Source of the DNA: Pogona vitticeps
Lineage: Eukaryota > Chordata > Lepidosauria > Squamata > Agamidae
Length of the DNA: 64,000 nucleotides
Direction: 5' to 3'
Assembly: GCF_051106095.1 (NCBI RefSeq)
Contig: NC_135785.1
Coordinates: 92,917,001 to 92,981,000, forward strand
A model generated the notes under the pieces. It was not told the origin of the DNA. It did not search any database and saw only the letters and a program-made list of their open reading frames with translations. Positions 1 to 12,619 of this stretch are shown here, one piece after another (position 1 is the first letter of the stretch; each line of letters starts with the position of its first letter). A program made the position numbers and the translations under genes.

Positions 1-156
1 GTCTCCCCCCCCTCACCCCTCACGGGAAGGCAGCAGAAAGAGAAACGCAGCGCCTTCCCCAAACCGGTAGCGGCTCCTTCAACAGCCGCCGCCGCTGCCC
101 AGGCCTCGAGGGCAAAAACCCGTGAGAGAGAGAGGGTGCGGCCTCGTCCTGCTTAC

Positions 157-205
157 CCGCTGCTAAGAAGCCGAGGAGGACGACGAGGAACCCGAAGCGC
201 TGCAT
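157..205 (-). CDS. First coding exon (signal peptide) of an unidentified secreted or membrane protein
   Basis: Read on the minus strand, ATG at 205-203 opens MQRFGFLVVLLGFLAA, a short n-region with one Arg followed by a hydrophobic core typical of an ER signal peptide. After 49 coding bases the frame meets GCG-G|GTAAGC, a good splice donor (GT at 156-155), giving a phase-1 intron. A phase-1 intron just after the signal peptide is common in extracellular modular proteins such as Ig-domain proteins. An in-frame upstream ATG exists at about 244, but the downstream ATG sits right before the hydrophobic core and fits a TATA box about 70 bp upstream. The frame stays open past the donor by chance. 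The remaining exons lie beyond the left edge, so the gene cannot be named. Confidence 0.55.
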
Positions 206-272
206 CCTGACCTCTCCTTGTTTCTCGAGCTGCACCGTCTGCAATGCGGGAGCATCAGCTGATCAAGGCGCC

Positions 273-279
273 TATATAA
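273..279 (-). promoter_or_regulatory. TATA-like box of the signal-peptide gene
   Basis: A TATATAA string (TTATATA on the minus strand) sits inside otherwise GC-rich DNA about 70 bp upstream of the minus-strand ATG. A start site 25-30 bp downstream would fall near 245 and leave a 5' UTR of about 40 bases. The position is right but function is inferred. Confidence 0.4.
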
Positions 280-744
280 CGAGACCGGCCGGAGGATCGG
301 CTACTGCGCGTGCGGAGTAGAGAAGATGCCCTCCCCCTCCTCCTCTCCCTCCCCCTCCCACACCCGAAATGGGTGTTATTGCGCAAGCTCAGTATAGGAA
401 AGGGGGGGAAGAAAGCCGCAAATCTTCGCCCAATTCAAGGCATTTCTTCGGCGCGCAGGCGTCCTTGGCTGCACAGCCGCCTCCCCCTTGGGTCGGCTGA
501 CAGTGATTCACCTTATATACCACAAAGGGAGTGGGGGGGGGGAGAGAGAGATAGGGATGGCGGCTGTGTCATCTGGTATGAGGAAGCGGGTCGAGAGGCA
601 AAGGAGACGGGGTGGGTCGGGAGACGCAGGAAAACGCAGTCATAGGAGGGGGAGGAGGTTTGCTGGCCGCTTCATCGTAAACGCCTTTGCCCGGGAAGGC
701 TCAGTATTATACTGTACACTATAAAATGTTTCATTGGCGTCTAA

Positions 745-1058
745 GTACTAAAGACATTTAAACTTCTGTGCCCACCAATCCTGTGCCCGTTAGCTCGACA
801 ATAAGCGCCGCTGTACTCAGGGAATCATGCTTTTCACAAGTTTCTGATGGGACGTACTTGCTGTGTAAAACTGTAGTGTAGGCCTGAAATATAGCAAAAT
901 ATGTTTTTCCTTGGGCGTCCCCCTTCGCCCCTCTCTGTGGTTCATATAGATATATAGACATACTAAATAATGTTACATAAAAGGGCTCGTTCATTCATTA
1001 TTTCATTTGGCAACCCAGTTGCCCAGGTTTTTTTTTTCTCTTCCATATTTTATTTGTT
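745..1058. other. Unique AT-rich DNA, nothing recognised
   Basis: No coding, repeat or RNA signal was recognised between the end of the CpG island and the first SINE. Confidence 0.5.
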
Positions 1059-1261
1059 GGCTGGATAGATCAGTGGTTTAGGTAATTTGTCTGCAGAGCC
1101 AGAGGTTGGGGGTTCAGTTCCCCACCATGCCTCCTGTGGAAAAAGCCAGCCTGTATAGTCATGGGTAAGCTGGACAGGATGGCCTCAGAAGAAGGGGATG
1201 GTAAATCACTTCTGAAAAACCATGGAAAGGGTCACCATAAGTCAGAATCAACTTGATGGCA
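1059..1261 (+). repeat. tRNA-derived SINE (family A), near full length
   Basis: The 5' part reads GGCTGGATAGATCAGTGGTT, an A-box-like start, followed by a B-box-like GGTTCAGTTCC. The body runs through the GCCTCCTGTGG and AAGCCAGCCTGT blocks shared by other copies in this window, and ends with CATAAGTCAGAATCAACTTG ATGGCA. The tail resembles the 3' ends of BovB-mobilised squamate SINEs. Other family A copies lie at 22880, 25536, 35945, 36430, 37530 and 61970. Moderate divergence from those copies suggests an older insertion. The formal family name is unknown to me. Confidence 0.75.
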
Positions 1262-2261
1262 TTTATTTTCCTTATATACCACATATCTGGTTGCAAGTCG
1301 TTACTTTGGGCAGTTTACAAAAGTCAGACACTTTTATTGAATTTTATTTATTCTTGACGTCTGCAAAACTAGCTACCCTTTGAGTTTGCTGCAGTGCTGA
1401 TATATTGCCAATGAAATTATTTGTGGTCAGAATAAAAATGTAATCACAAATTATTAGGTGTATGACCTCATTTTATACACACACACTCTCACACTTGCTC
1501 ATTTGTAGGCCTCCATGGGCCTCTGCACAAGAAGAAACCAGCATTCATGTAAAGCTGCCTGGAATTTCTCACCACTCAGGGACATAATCATATTCACATG
1601 CCTGCTTCATTTATTTCTGTTGTCTTAAAGGAAAAGATGGAATGGGAAAATGCAGGAGCAATAAATGAATTGCCGGATGCAGCTGAGCCACAGCCTCATT
1701 CTTTTGCTATAGAAGTGCTGCAAAGATGCCCAGCCCAAATATTTCTGCCCTCTGTTGCGGAATGCAGTGAAGAAATTTATAGCTGGAGGTCACAACTACA
1801 ACAATAATTGCTGATTTCAGATTTGCTTCTCAGACTAATCCTTCAGCATGCATTAACTTGGGCTGGAATAGACTGTGCTGGGATGCAGTTCTCTGGACCC
1901 ACTGGGTTCTTTTTGTTTTAGGAAACAAAAGAGGAGAGAGTTGTGGCAGGAAGATCAGGCTTTATAGAAAGTGGTGCTGCAAACTCTCTAGAAGCTAAAA
2001 TGACTAAACCTAAAGCTATTGTACTTTGGGTACATCATGAGAAGATGGCAGAGACAATGCTGGGAAAAGTGGAAGACAGTAGGAAAAGAGGAAGATGATA
2101 TGATTTGATTCAATAAACAAAGCCAAAGTACGTACATTTCATAAATCCTGAGCAGGATCTATTAGTGGTCACTTATTCATAGGTTTGCCAGGAGCAACTT
2201 GATGGCATGTAACAACAAAAGGAACACTACTGTTGCTCCAAGGTCCTTGCACAATTCTTTC
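1262..2261. other. Unique DNA with a degraded SINE tail
   Basis: No gene is recognised. A short piece near 2183-2215 (AGCAACTTGATGGCATGTAA) resembles the 3' end of the family A SINE. A 69-codon frame at 1598-1807 has no recognisable motif and is probably chance. Confidence 0.5.
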
Positions 2262-2263
2262 TA

Positions 2264-2777
2264 CAGTGGGGTCTTGACTTGAGAACTTAATCTGTATTGG
2301 AAGGTGGTTCTCAAGTCAAAAAGTTCTCAGGTCAAATCTGCATTTCCCATAGGAATGCATTGAGAACCATTTGATCCGTATCTGCTCTTTTCCGTCCATA
2401 GAAACTAATGGGAAGCTGCTATTCCGCCTTTGACCACTAGAGGGGGATATTTTGTTTCTTTTTTCTTAGGTCAAGAAAGGTTCAGGGAAGGCAGGGAAAA
2501 TACAGTCCAGGCAGTACAAGTACCAGGCAGTCTGAAGACTGTCTCCCAATCCACTCTCTAAACGCTGGGAGGAGTGAGGAAGCAGACAGGCAACCTTTTC
2601 ACTGGCCAACAGTTAACTGAAAGTTCAAATTTTGCACTTTCCCTGCCTCCCACGTGGTTTTTTTTCAGTTCTTAACTCAAATCTAAGTATGTAAGTCAAG
2701 TCAATATTTTCCTATGAGAGCGGTTCTTAAGTCAAAATGTTCTTAACTCGAGCCGTTTTTAAGTCAAGACCCCACTG
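2264..2777. mobile_element. pogo/Tigger-like MITE, long version, TA target duplication
   Basis: The element starts CAGTGGGGTCTTGACTT and ends AAGTCAAGACCCCACTG, a perfect 17-base terminal inverted repeat, with TA on both sides (2262-2263 and 2778-2779). Subterminal TTCTCAAGTC/TTCTTAAGTC motifs repeat inside both ends. A shorter copy of the same family is at 45523-45877. This copy has roughly 160 bp of extra central sequence. There is no transposase frame, so it is non-autonomous. The CAGTGG...CTCGACTTA ends and TA duplication fit pogo/Tigger elements of the Tc1/mariner superfamily; the family assignment is inference. Confidence 0.85.
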
Positions 2778-2779
2778 TA

Positions 2780-5700
2780 CAAGAAATACATAGATGCAGA
2801 AGAGGATCAAGCTTTGCTTTTCCTTTCCCGTAGGCCATTCTTAAGCAGCAACCACCATTATTGCTGGTGAAGGAGGCACCATATTTTTCAATCTTCCTTT
2901 GCAGGACTTGTTTTCCATAATGTTGGTTTTCAACCTTTAAGTCCTCAGGAGGCCAGAACTCTTCACCCTTTGTTGTGTGTGCTGGGGGTTTCAGGACCTG
3001 ACGCACAATGAAATCGGTGGATCCAAAGTTGAGAACTGCTTTATGTCTGGACACCCAGAACTGGACACAAAATTACAGATTTGGTCAGTTCCATTCCTTA
3101 AATAGAAACAATATTTCTCATGACATGGAAACTCTGGTTTTATTAGTTTATGAGCAAAACCAACAATTACTTAGAGAAAGAGATGAGATTAAAAAAAATT
3201 AAAGTCTCCCTGACTGCCTTTTTCCTCTCAACAAAGCAATCTGACAAATTTTACTAAGCTTCCTTCATTTTTTATGAAGGGCCCGTTTTGCTCAATAGTT
3301 TCACTTCTGTTTGTTTTGTTTAAATAACGACAACAGCAGTAAACTAGTGGAGACTGAAGAATGCTGCCCTCCCTTTTTGGGTGTGTGTATTGGGGGGGGG
3401 GGAATAAAATGGATTGTATGACTGAACAGGTGTAGAGGCAGTACAGTTGAAGCTAAAATGTTTGTTGACATTCAGAAGTATCCTGTATGTTTTGATTGTG
3501 CCCAGCATGCATCTGATCCCTGGATTAAACACCATTCAGACATGACTGCTGTCGCAGACCTCATAGAAAGATCATACATTTTGACATATATTACACTTAT
3601 CTTCTCACTAGCCAAAAAGGCTCTGCTGGATGTGGACTGTAGGTAGCAATTTAAGTCCAACACATCTGGAGGCACAAGCTGTGTAAAAATTAGACCAACG
3701 AGCCTCACCAGTCTAAGAACTGTCTTTCACTGCTGAAATGTGTATGTAGGTTTAATAAGGCATGAAGGTTACCATTTGCAATGTGACTTTTTCTAGTTTT
3801 AAAACAGAAATATAGGCTTAAAACACTAGTACATAAAATCAGCTAAAATTATAATGTCCCTTGACTCAGATTTTTGTCAGCTGATACAGGCACATCCAGA
3901 TTCTATGTGAAGGGTCATCTCAGACTTGAAAAGTAATGGCAAAGCTGGGAGCTTTTCAGGGTAGTTTCAAACTATTTTGTACAATAAACTTGAAAATAAT
4001 ATACAGGTATCCTTTTCTTATTCTGTGTGTTAACTGATAGGTGGAGATGGGTGCAGCTAGATCTGGAATTTTACACATATCGTGGCTATAAGAGGTTCAA
4101 TCTTATTTACAAGTCTGCATCCTGTGCAAGGCAAGAGCTGTAGGTTGTAGCAGGCCATGGCAGAACAGGCACTTCCAGAAGTGCTTCTAAAGCTACAGTA
4201 CATCAAGATTTCAGGAGCTTAAGCTTCACTCTTGCATTTTGGTTGAAATATCACATCACTCATTAATTCAACAGGGAGCTACAGGCAAGCCATTCTCTCT
4301 CCAGCTGCAGAATGGAGGTAATGCTGGTCTGCCTTACAAGGTTGCTAAGCAAATTAATAAATTATGTGAAGTATGCCTGTTCCCAATTACAGCAGCAAGA
4401 TAAATGTGAGTGAAACAATACAGCTTTTTCATGATAGTGCAATTGTGAATAGGTATCTTTTAAGCAACCAGACCGGATGATTGTTCTGTGTTGATGCATG
4501 CTCCTTGTACCACATACTTACAGACCATACTGTTTGTATGATCTGCATGTCTATGTTTCCTTTAGGCCAGGATGCTGTGTTTCAGCTGGCCACAAAACGA
4601 GTGATTTTAGCAATATTTTCTCCCAACCCTGCACACTTACCCCACCATTCTCTGCCAATATCACCACTTTTTTCTCCACCCATTACGTTCTCTTTTATAC
4701 ATTCCTGCCCCCCCCACTCCATGCAGTGTTGCATGAGTGAATATAAACTATAGGTTTTGGATTATGGATTTACCAAAAAAAATTGCTATAATGTAAAGGC
4801 TGGAAGGAATGATTGATTACTGCTAGATAGACAGTCACCCTAGTCCAGAAAAGACCCTCCCGGTCACAGAAATTACATGGATTGCAGTTACAACTCCGAC
4901 AAACCCCTGGACTAACATTGGAGTTGCTGTTAAAATTGTGAATAGGAATACCTTATAGTCACCAATCCAAACAAGCAGGCAGTGTTCCTTTTTATACTGC
5001 TGCTTTAATTGCCTTAGCTAAGGACTGATATCACACTACACCCACTTTTATTTCTAAAGAGAACATTGTTGGTGAAACAGAGCTTTGTTTACTTCAGTAA
5101 CACCATGCTAAACATGTATCATAGCACTGACCAGTGGTATACATGGCTATAATATCTTGTGTGATTGCTATCTATAAAAGAATAATCAGGCTTTATAAAT
5201 CAAAAAGAGTTTTTATTCAAACGCACATAGAAGGAATAAGGAAGCTTCAGTAAATAGAAGAAAAATAGAATTAATAAAAAAGTTTTTATATATATTGGCT
5301 GGATTATTCTATATGGGTATGTACACATATATACTGTATAATATACACACACAAACACACACACACATACATACTGTATATACATATATATAGTATTTTT
5401 CCTACATCTCTGTCTTGTTGCAATCAGAGGTTTATTACAGTATATATAATTTGATAAAGTTTAAGTGCGATAGTTCTTTATAACTGTAGTCATGTACAGT
5501 ATAGTACTTTCTGTATAAACAGATACTTGCATTGATATAAGTTCTAACAGAACCACAGTTCATTTCACAACCCCTTCATAAAACTGACTACACTCATTCT
5601 AACTCCAAATTCTAATTCACATAATATGCAGAATATATATGCAGTACAAAATTGTCACATGCAATACGTATATCAGTGCAAAGGTTTTTAGTTGTGAAAA

Positions 5701-7940
5701 GATCATTAACTTCATTTCAAACCATAGTGCTTCAAGACATTTTGTTGTACAAGTATTTCATGCTTCCACGGTATGTAACTCAGATTCAGTGCAGTTTAGG
5801 ACTGAAATGGTTTAGCAGTATATCAGATATTTAAATTTTTTTGTTACAAACCGAATACTCATTTCACTTAAAACTGTAGGTTTTGGAAATAAAACATTTT
5901 TTGTTGTATGTGTATTTCGTGCTTCATTTGCATACGGTTGTTGATTCAGAGTCCTTAAAAAAACAATATCCAGAGTAATACTGATATATTCATCAGTATA
6001 GCACAAAACCTTTTTAAGCTGTTAACTGATACAGCACTAGAAAGATTGTAGAATTTTTTTAAAATGTAAAGGAAAGTCATTTTAATTTTAGTGGCAGTGC
6101 TGACAAGTGAACATGAAGAGATAAAAGTATTCACTAGGACTGGGATTTATTTTAAAATGCAATGGACGTCCAACCCCAGAGGCTGAATTATGAGAGTGAC
6201 AGCCTCAGTGCAGTACAAGGTAGAACTGCCCCCTATCTCAGTTCAGGTTCCATGCCCTTCCTCTAGTGAGCAAGGAGAAAGGTGCCCTGCTGGATTGTAG
6301 AAATCACAAGATTCCCTGAGAGTTGCAGAAGTACTTGGGAGGGTGAATTTTTTACAGAGTCTGCCTCCCAATGCCATATCTGCAGCCTTTGCAAATCTCA
6401 GTGGATCTTGTGATTTTCCCCAGTCCAGAGTGATGTTTTCCTCCCCACTTACAGGAGGAACAATGTGGGAATCAAAATGAGGCAGAGGGGCTGTTCAACC
6501 TTCTTCTGCTTTGGGGCGTTCACTCCCATCATTCAGCCTGGAGGTTCCTGCTGAATGATGGGTATGGAAGTGCATGAAATGCCAATGCTCTCTGGTGTTC
6601 ATTTCCACACCATGCCTCGTGATCTATGTTCTCAACACATGTCCGATAATGTTCTGAAAAGACTGAAAAAACTGTTCACACAATGTAGCTCTGAGCCATA
6701 AAATACCAAAGGAAACACAGCAGCAGCAGCAGCTGCAACAACAACAGCAAAGGGAGCACTGAGGAATAAGCAAAATGTATCAGATACTCATCCAAATAAA
6801 GATACAATCTATTTGGGATTATCCGTAACACTGTCTGATTGTGTGATAAAACAATTGACATGATCAGTGAGGAACACAGGCCAAACACCTGTCTGACCAC
6901 ACCCAACTTTCACATACTGTACTTCAGTTCAGCAATCTAATTATTACAAGAAACTTAAAAAAAAAATACAGTGAAAACTGCCGTGTTCCCCCAAATGTAT
7001 AATCAGGCAAAAAGGTGACTGAAGAACAGCCGATGTTTACGTCATGGAATCTGCACTTAGTTATAGCTTGAAGCCACCACACTATCAAAAATTCCCTTTT
7101 ATTCTCCTCCATGTTTTGATTTATTTATCACCTAGCCGAATAAAGAGCTCTGGAAAATGTGAAAGCTTGCACAGGATCATCTGAACTTTGGATTAGCCTG
7201 ATCAAGGTAAGAAACTAAAAAGAAGGTTTTGATGATTTGATTGCTTTAATTAGATATTTCTATTGTTTAAACAAATGTATTACTCTGGTATCATCTAAAT
7301 GTCAGGGTGAACTTTAGTTTTAAAATGTTTAAATAAATGAATAAAACATGGATTTGGGGTCCCCTCCTCCCCATTTGTAATAGCTCATGTGACATGCACA
7401 CCCTCCACAACTTGGAAGATACCCTTCTTCTGACATGGGCAAGAGCTGAGGCAATTTTAACACCTGATTTTAGAACAGTTTTGTACACTTGTCTTCGTAG
7501 CGACAAAGTTTCTGGATCACCATGCTTTCAAAATACACTCTGCTTTGAGTAATGTGTCTGGCTCCTTATTTCAAACTGCTGATACCCTGATAACATTCCT
7601 GATTGAAAGTTATTATTGGAGGCTGTACTACTGAGTCTTTAATGTTTGTCATTACTCCTTGAACGCAAGCCAGAGAACATGCATTCATATTTCATTGCAC
7701 TGGTGTGAAATTATTGGAAACAGCTGCTCCCAAGTCACTCCTTCACTTATTTTATCTGGTTCCTCAGCCTGCAATCAGAAAGACATATTGTTTTGCTCCT
7801 TGATGCAGACTAGAAAGAAAAGTGGGTGAGTAGACCATTGAGAAATGGGCAGGAAGATTAACGGCTACTTCATCTCTCATTATTATTTTTATTAAAAGAA
7901 AATGTAATTTCACAAACAAAAAGACTTAAAAAGCACATCT
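2780..7940. other. Unique intergenic or intronic DNA
   Basis: No gene was recognised in this 5-kb stretch. It contains a G run at 3393-3402, a (CA)n tract with TA flanks near 5343-5395, a CAG/CAA-rich stretch at 6717-6752, and a small hairpin at 6525-6562 with 12-base arms (CCCATCATTCAG and its complement). Short open frames are present but lack motifs, good start contexts or splice structure. Confidence 0.5.
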
Positions 7941-7956
7941 TTATTCATGGTGTCAA

Positions 7957-8980
7957 TTAAAAAGCCACAACATGCTGTGCTGTAATGGGGGGGGGGTTAT
8001 GTGACCCCCTGTAACCAGCCCGAGTCAGCAATCTGGTGGCTGCTGCATTTTGGACCCGCTGAAGTTTCCTGACACTTTCCATCTGCAGCCCCGCATGAAG
8101 CACATTAGAGTAATCCAGCCAAGAAGTAACTAGGGCATGTATTGCAGTGGCCAGATCAGAGGTCTCAGGAAATGGACATAGCTGGCACACTAGTTTTAAT
8201 TGTACAAAGGCACTTCTGGCCACCGCTGATATCTGGGCATCCAGGTTCAGGGATGAATCCAGGAGCACCCCCAAGATGCAGACCTGTTTTTTTCCAAGGG
8301 AGTATAATCCCATCCAGCACAAGCTGCATCCCTATTCCTTGATCTGCCTTTCAACTGACCACGAGCACCTCTGTCTTGATTAAGTTTCAATTTATTTACC
8401 CTCATCCAGTCCATTATTTATACCAGAAACTGATCTAGACCCAAAGTAGCTTCCTCAGATTTAGGTGGCATGGAGAGGTAGAGTTGAGTGTCAGCCGCAT
8501 ACTGGTGACCCTGAACCCCAAAACTCCGCATAATCTCTTCCAGTGGTTTCCTGTAGATGTTAAATAACATAGGAGACAAAACAGAGTTCTGAGGGACCCC
8601 ACAGGTCAGTGGCCAACATTCTGAACAAGAGTCCCCTACCGCTTCCTTCTGAGTTCTCATCCAGGAAGCACTGTAGCCACCATAAAACTGTGCCCCCAAG
8701 TCTTATTACAGAGAGACGGGACAGGAGAATACTGTGGTATCAAAAGCCACTGAGAGGTCCAACAAAACCAACAGGGACACATACCCCTATCCAGTTCCCG
8801 TGGTAGGTCATCTGCCAAGGTGACCCAAACCGTCTCTGTCCCATAACCTGGCCTGAAGCCAAACTGGCATAGGTCTAGATATTCTGTCTTATCCAGGAAC
8901 ATCTGGAGCTGAGAGGCCACAACATGCTGTAGTACCTTCCCTAAGAATGGGTATTAGATACTGGTCAGTAATTATTCAGT
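7957..8980 (-). mobile_element. L2-type LINE, 5'-truncated ORF2 fragment
   Basis: On the minus strand, successive frames carry reverse-transcriptase blocks in order. First comes a fingers/palm piece with CQFGFRPGYGTET (8920-8657), then LTCGVPQNSVLSPMLFNIY and QYAADTQLYLSMPP in the active-site region (8699-8418), then LGVLLDSSLNLDAQISAVAR and ALVTSWLDYSNVLHAGL (8322-7957). The YADDT signature is altered to YAADT and the frame changes between blocks, so this copy is dead. The upstream endonuclease is missing, as expected from 5' truncation during target-primed reverse transcription. The C-terminal blocks match the plus-strand L2-type element at 16.1-22.4 kb, so both are one lineage within the CR1/L2 group. 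A G run at 7987-7995 falls inside the element. Confidence 0.8.
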
Positions 8981-10016
8981 ATTGTGAAGTCCAAAGAAGT
9001 TTAGTAGAGGTGTGACCCACAGAAGGCCACAGGTGCCGTGCTTCATGACACCTGAAGCTAAACACTTGCAAATCACTTCAGACCAAACTACTGATCAAGC
9101 AGCAGCTACCAAGCTCAGTTCAATACTTGGCAATCTTACTGTTTCACCAGGCACAGAGCCAAGAACTGAAGGAAAATTCAACTTTATGACCAAAACACAA
9201 TGACTCATGTGATGCCATCATAGTGTTAGCTTGGAAGGAGAGTGGCTTTTAGTGTCAACAACAAAAGCAAGTTTAGAAAGGACTGCAATTGAACCAGGAG
9301 AAAAGAAGGGGCATGAAGTAGATTCTCAGCAGTGCTGAGTGGCAGAGGCCTCAATGTGCCCATGTGTAGGGTCCAAGCTAGAAATAACATGAAATGTGTC
9401 TTTGCATTTAAGTTACATGTTTGTAAAATGCAAATAGTACGTGTGGGCAAGGTTTGGTAATTAAAGAGATCACTGTTGGAGGGGAAAAGCTATTTAGCTC
9501 TTTTCTTTCTTATCGCAATATCCCTGCTCCAAAGCATGGCAAAGTACAGCATGACACATTCCTGAGAATTCAGGCAATGATAATCCTAGTGCTACATTCC
9601 TATTCAGCTCCACTTTCTCTTTCTTGTTGTAGGGAAGTTCTCTTAAAGAAGGCCAACGTGGTACTTCCTGTAAGTTGCAGTTTCATTGGCCATTGGATTC
9701 TATTGAAAGCACCTCCAGAAGAACTTCAACTCCTCATCCCCCTTTAAAAAAAAACTATTAGCAACAGGAAGCACAGGTTGGGGAAGGCCATAAAGCCTCA
9801 GAGGCAGGCCCTTCTCTTAGTAAGTAACATGTAGGTATCTACAGGTGTGTTTGTAGGCTAAAAGTCTCAGAATTCTGCCGAAGAGGCTTGTCTTCCTCTT
9901 TGCTAGAATATTTGCAAGTTCTAACTTGCAATAATATATATATGCAATATATATATAATATATGCAAATGTGGATTTAATCTCCATTCTAATTTGCCACG
10001 GATTATTGCCTATATC
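8981..10016. other. Unique DNA
   Basis: No gene is seen. An AT-rich palindromic tract (TATATATATGCAATATATAT) lies near 9933-9955. Confidence 0.5.
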
Positions 10017-10140
10017 ATACCTAGTGTGTAGTGGATAGATTAACAGACCAGGACTCAGGAGACCTGGATTCAAATCCCCACTCAACCATAGAAACTCACT
10101 TTATACCAGCTATGTACCCTCCTAGAAGGGAAATGATCTT
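10017..10140 (+). repeat. tRNA-derived SINE (family B), 5' part
   Basis: The segment contains GTAGTGGATAGATTAACAGA, CAGGAGACCTGGATTCAAAT (B box) and CCCCACTCAACCATAGAAAC, the usual tRNA-derived head of a reptile SINE whose body and tail appear at 48695-48905. Only the head and part of the body are present. Divergence suggests an old copy. Confidence 0.6.
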
Positions 10141-11084
10141 GCTGCAAGTTATTCACCATTTAGTAATATCAAGTCTTGACTATTACGATGCTTTCTGTAA
10201 TGCCTGAAGAAAACATTTCTCACTGGGTGGCTTTGATGTGTGACCAGTACATTAAGAATGCTGTAGGTCAGGTTGTTAACAGAGATACCGGTAAGTCAGA
10301 AATTCTCAGAATGAGCACAGTAAGTCTGCACTTAAACTATTGTGATTGGCTGTGGATTAATTTATGGGGACAGACCAGAGTCCTGTGTTTAATCTTATAA
10401 AGCTTTCTGTGGACTTTAGAATCTTCACTGTATCACTTTATGCTTTTCTGAGGAAGTTGTTTTGAAAATGAAACACCCGCTCTCTCCTCCTGGGTTGGTG
10501 TTTGCCAATGTATGCCAATAGCAAGCTTCTGAATTGGGCCTTGTAACTGGTCCCTATAATAGCAGCTTGTGAGTAATTAATAATAAGCAACAGTGCTTGT
10601 AATAGCATCTGATTCTATACATCACAGTATTGTGAAAGATTTACAAGCAAGTCAAGCCATCTCCCCCCCGGGTAACAGGTGCAGTGGGCCTTCCTTTGTT
10701 CCTTATCTAGGGGAATACCATGAGGGTGGGGAGTCCCTGCACTTGTATTTTACCATAATGCCAAAGATTTTACTGGATTTCATAAAATCAGACTACCATA
10801 GCCATATCCTTTTCATAAAGAATCAGGGATGCCAGAAGTACTAGAACACAATCAGATGCTTAGATTAAAAATAAGAAGTGAGAGTATCTGCATCTTTAAT
10901 CATCACACAGAAGATGGAAGTTTTGTGCTTTATATTTGTACTTTTACTTCTAAATCATTTTTAAACTTACTAATAACTGCATAAATTTAATAATTGATAG
11001 ATAACACAAATTTCAACCAGTGTAACTTGCACAGCAAAACACACTTTGCTGGAATTCCCTCATCTGCATTTCTCCCAAGTAAGT
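10141..11084. other. Unique DNA
   Basis: No gene or repeat was recognised with confidence. Open frames of 74 and 83 codons at 10176 and 10593 lack motifs. Confidence 0.45.
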
Positions 11085-11150
11085 TACAGGCTAAGCAGGG
11101 TTTGAAACTAGCCGGTCACTCTATCCACTATACCACACTGTATCTCAGGA
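11085..11150 (-). repeat. tRNA-derived SINE (family B) fragment
   Basis: Read on the minus strand this gives CAGTGTGGTATAGTGGATAG followed by an altered B box (GTTTCAAACCC), the same head as the copy at 10017. It is a short isolated fragment. Confidence 0.55.
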
Positions 11151-12619
11151 AATACTTATGCCATGTTTGAAATTGTAGAGAGCTGATGCCCATCACTACA
11201 GGTAATAGTGAGCTGCTCAAACGTTTGAGTTTGTATAAGAGAACTCCCTATGTTTCTAATTTTTTTATTGGCCAACTGTAGATCTTTAAGAGCAGCCCTC
11301 CACCCATCAAATAAGGAAATGTTTACTTGAATCTTAATTATTTGACTTTCGTAGAGAAAAGCTTCAGCTATGACATATTCATGAGGTTTTCTGCTGGTAT
11401 GATTCCTGGAAACAGCTACATACAGTATTTGTTAAGTTTCAGGTGGTCCGGGTTATTTGTGGTGATGAGATTAAAAGGATTGCCTCAATTCTGCCCCTCC
11501 CAAAACAAGAACACCAAAATTTGAGGGCATAGGGGATTATAGTACAGACCATGGTTAGTTTAGGACTGAACCCTAAGTCAGTCAGCCATGAAAAGTGGAA
11601 AAGAGAGGCCCTTAAGCAGCCTTCCCTAGCCTGGTACAGGTTGCCGAACGTGCCTGGAAGGAAAGGTTAGGGGAAGCTGCCTGAAAATGTTGTCACAAAA
11701 ACAATGTATTTTCCTCATCTTGTCTCCAAGTATTTGTACTGGATCCCCATCAATTTTGCACAAATAAATATAAATATATTTATTATTATTTTTAAATGAC
11801 ATAACGGTATGAGGAGACCTTTTCATTTTAAAGGGAAAAAAATCAAGAAAAAGATGTTTGGGGTAAGGGTTATAAGGAATGGTCCTCCAAGGTCCAGAGG
11901 TGGACACATATTGCCCCAAGAACTCCGGGCATTGTCGACCCCTTATTCTATAGACTCCAAAATTGCTCAGTGACAGAACACATGATTCACACACAGACCT
12001 TCCATTCCAAGTTGGGCTGGAAAAGTCCACTCTCAAATTCTGGATAGCAGCTTTGTCAGAGCTACAGGGACAATCCAGCAACCTCCTATGGTGTTTTGCA
12101 GATGAAAATATAATTATCTGTTCTTGTAATATTGCTGATTACATGCTGGTAGTTACCATGAGGATAATAGTCATTCTGACCTTTTAATAATAATAATAAT
12201 TTTTAAAAAGCTTCTGAATTGTTTGCAGGGCCACAAGTTAAAGCAAGAATGAAACAGGCCTGGAGCCTTTTCTGTCTTGACATGGACTTTGTATTCTGAG
12301 CAAATAACTTGTATCCAAGATTTTCTTTTTGAGTCATGTCAAATAAACCTATGGACAAAGAGTACTCATCACAATCTTTTCAAAACAGACAGCTGTTCAA
12401 GACCCTTATGAAGGACAATCAAATTGTTAAAAAACAGGGAGCAAGATTTGGCGCTCTGGAGAACTTTTCCTCAGAGTGTGTTCAGCGAAACGGTGGTGGG
12501 GGTGCAGACTTGAGGGTTATTGCCACCAAGTCTGCATTTAGTCAGCAGCAGCAGATTAGACTTACTAAATGTCTACCAAACCATCTCCTTCAATGAGCTC
12601 AGGATGTCCAACCTCTTCC
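11151..12619. other. Unique DNA with short A/T-rich tracts
   Basis: No gene was identified. A (TAA)n tract lies at 12186-12200. A 151-codon minus-strand frame at 11626-12081 has no family motif, includes a low-complexity YIYIYL run and is probably chance. Confidence 0.45.

Larger units (their letters stand above)
1..700. promoter_or_regulatory. CpG-island promoter region
   Basis: This GC- and CpG-rich block surrounds a minus-strand first coding exon and then gives way abruptly to AT-rich DNA near 720. A TATATAA-type box lies at 273-279 and reads as TTATATA on the minus strand, about 70 bp upstream of the minus-strand ATG. A TGCGCGTGCG motif at 305-314 fits an NRF1-type site. The plus strand holds an ATG in good context (GGGATGG at about 554-560) opening a 55-codon Arg-rich frame, so divergent transcription is possible but unproven. 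CpG-island promoters are the usual vertebrate arrangement. No CAGE or RNA evidence was available, so the exact start site is inferred. Confidence 0.7.

Noticed and set aside
310-645. A 111-codon plus-strand frame in the CpG island
   Set aside because: Composition-driven; the alternative 55-codon frame from about 557 has a better start context, and neither has a recognised domain.
1059-1140. A possible tRNA gene (A- and B-box-like motifs)
   Set aside because: The context continues into the SINE body and the cloverleaf is degraded. The same holds for other SINE heads here.
6525-6562. A regulatory hairpin
   Set aside because: The 12-base arms are clear but isolated, with no gene nearby. It is likely a repeat relic or chance.
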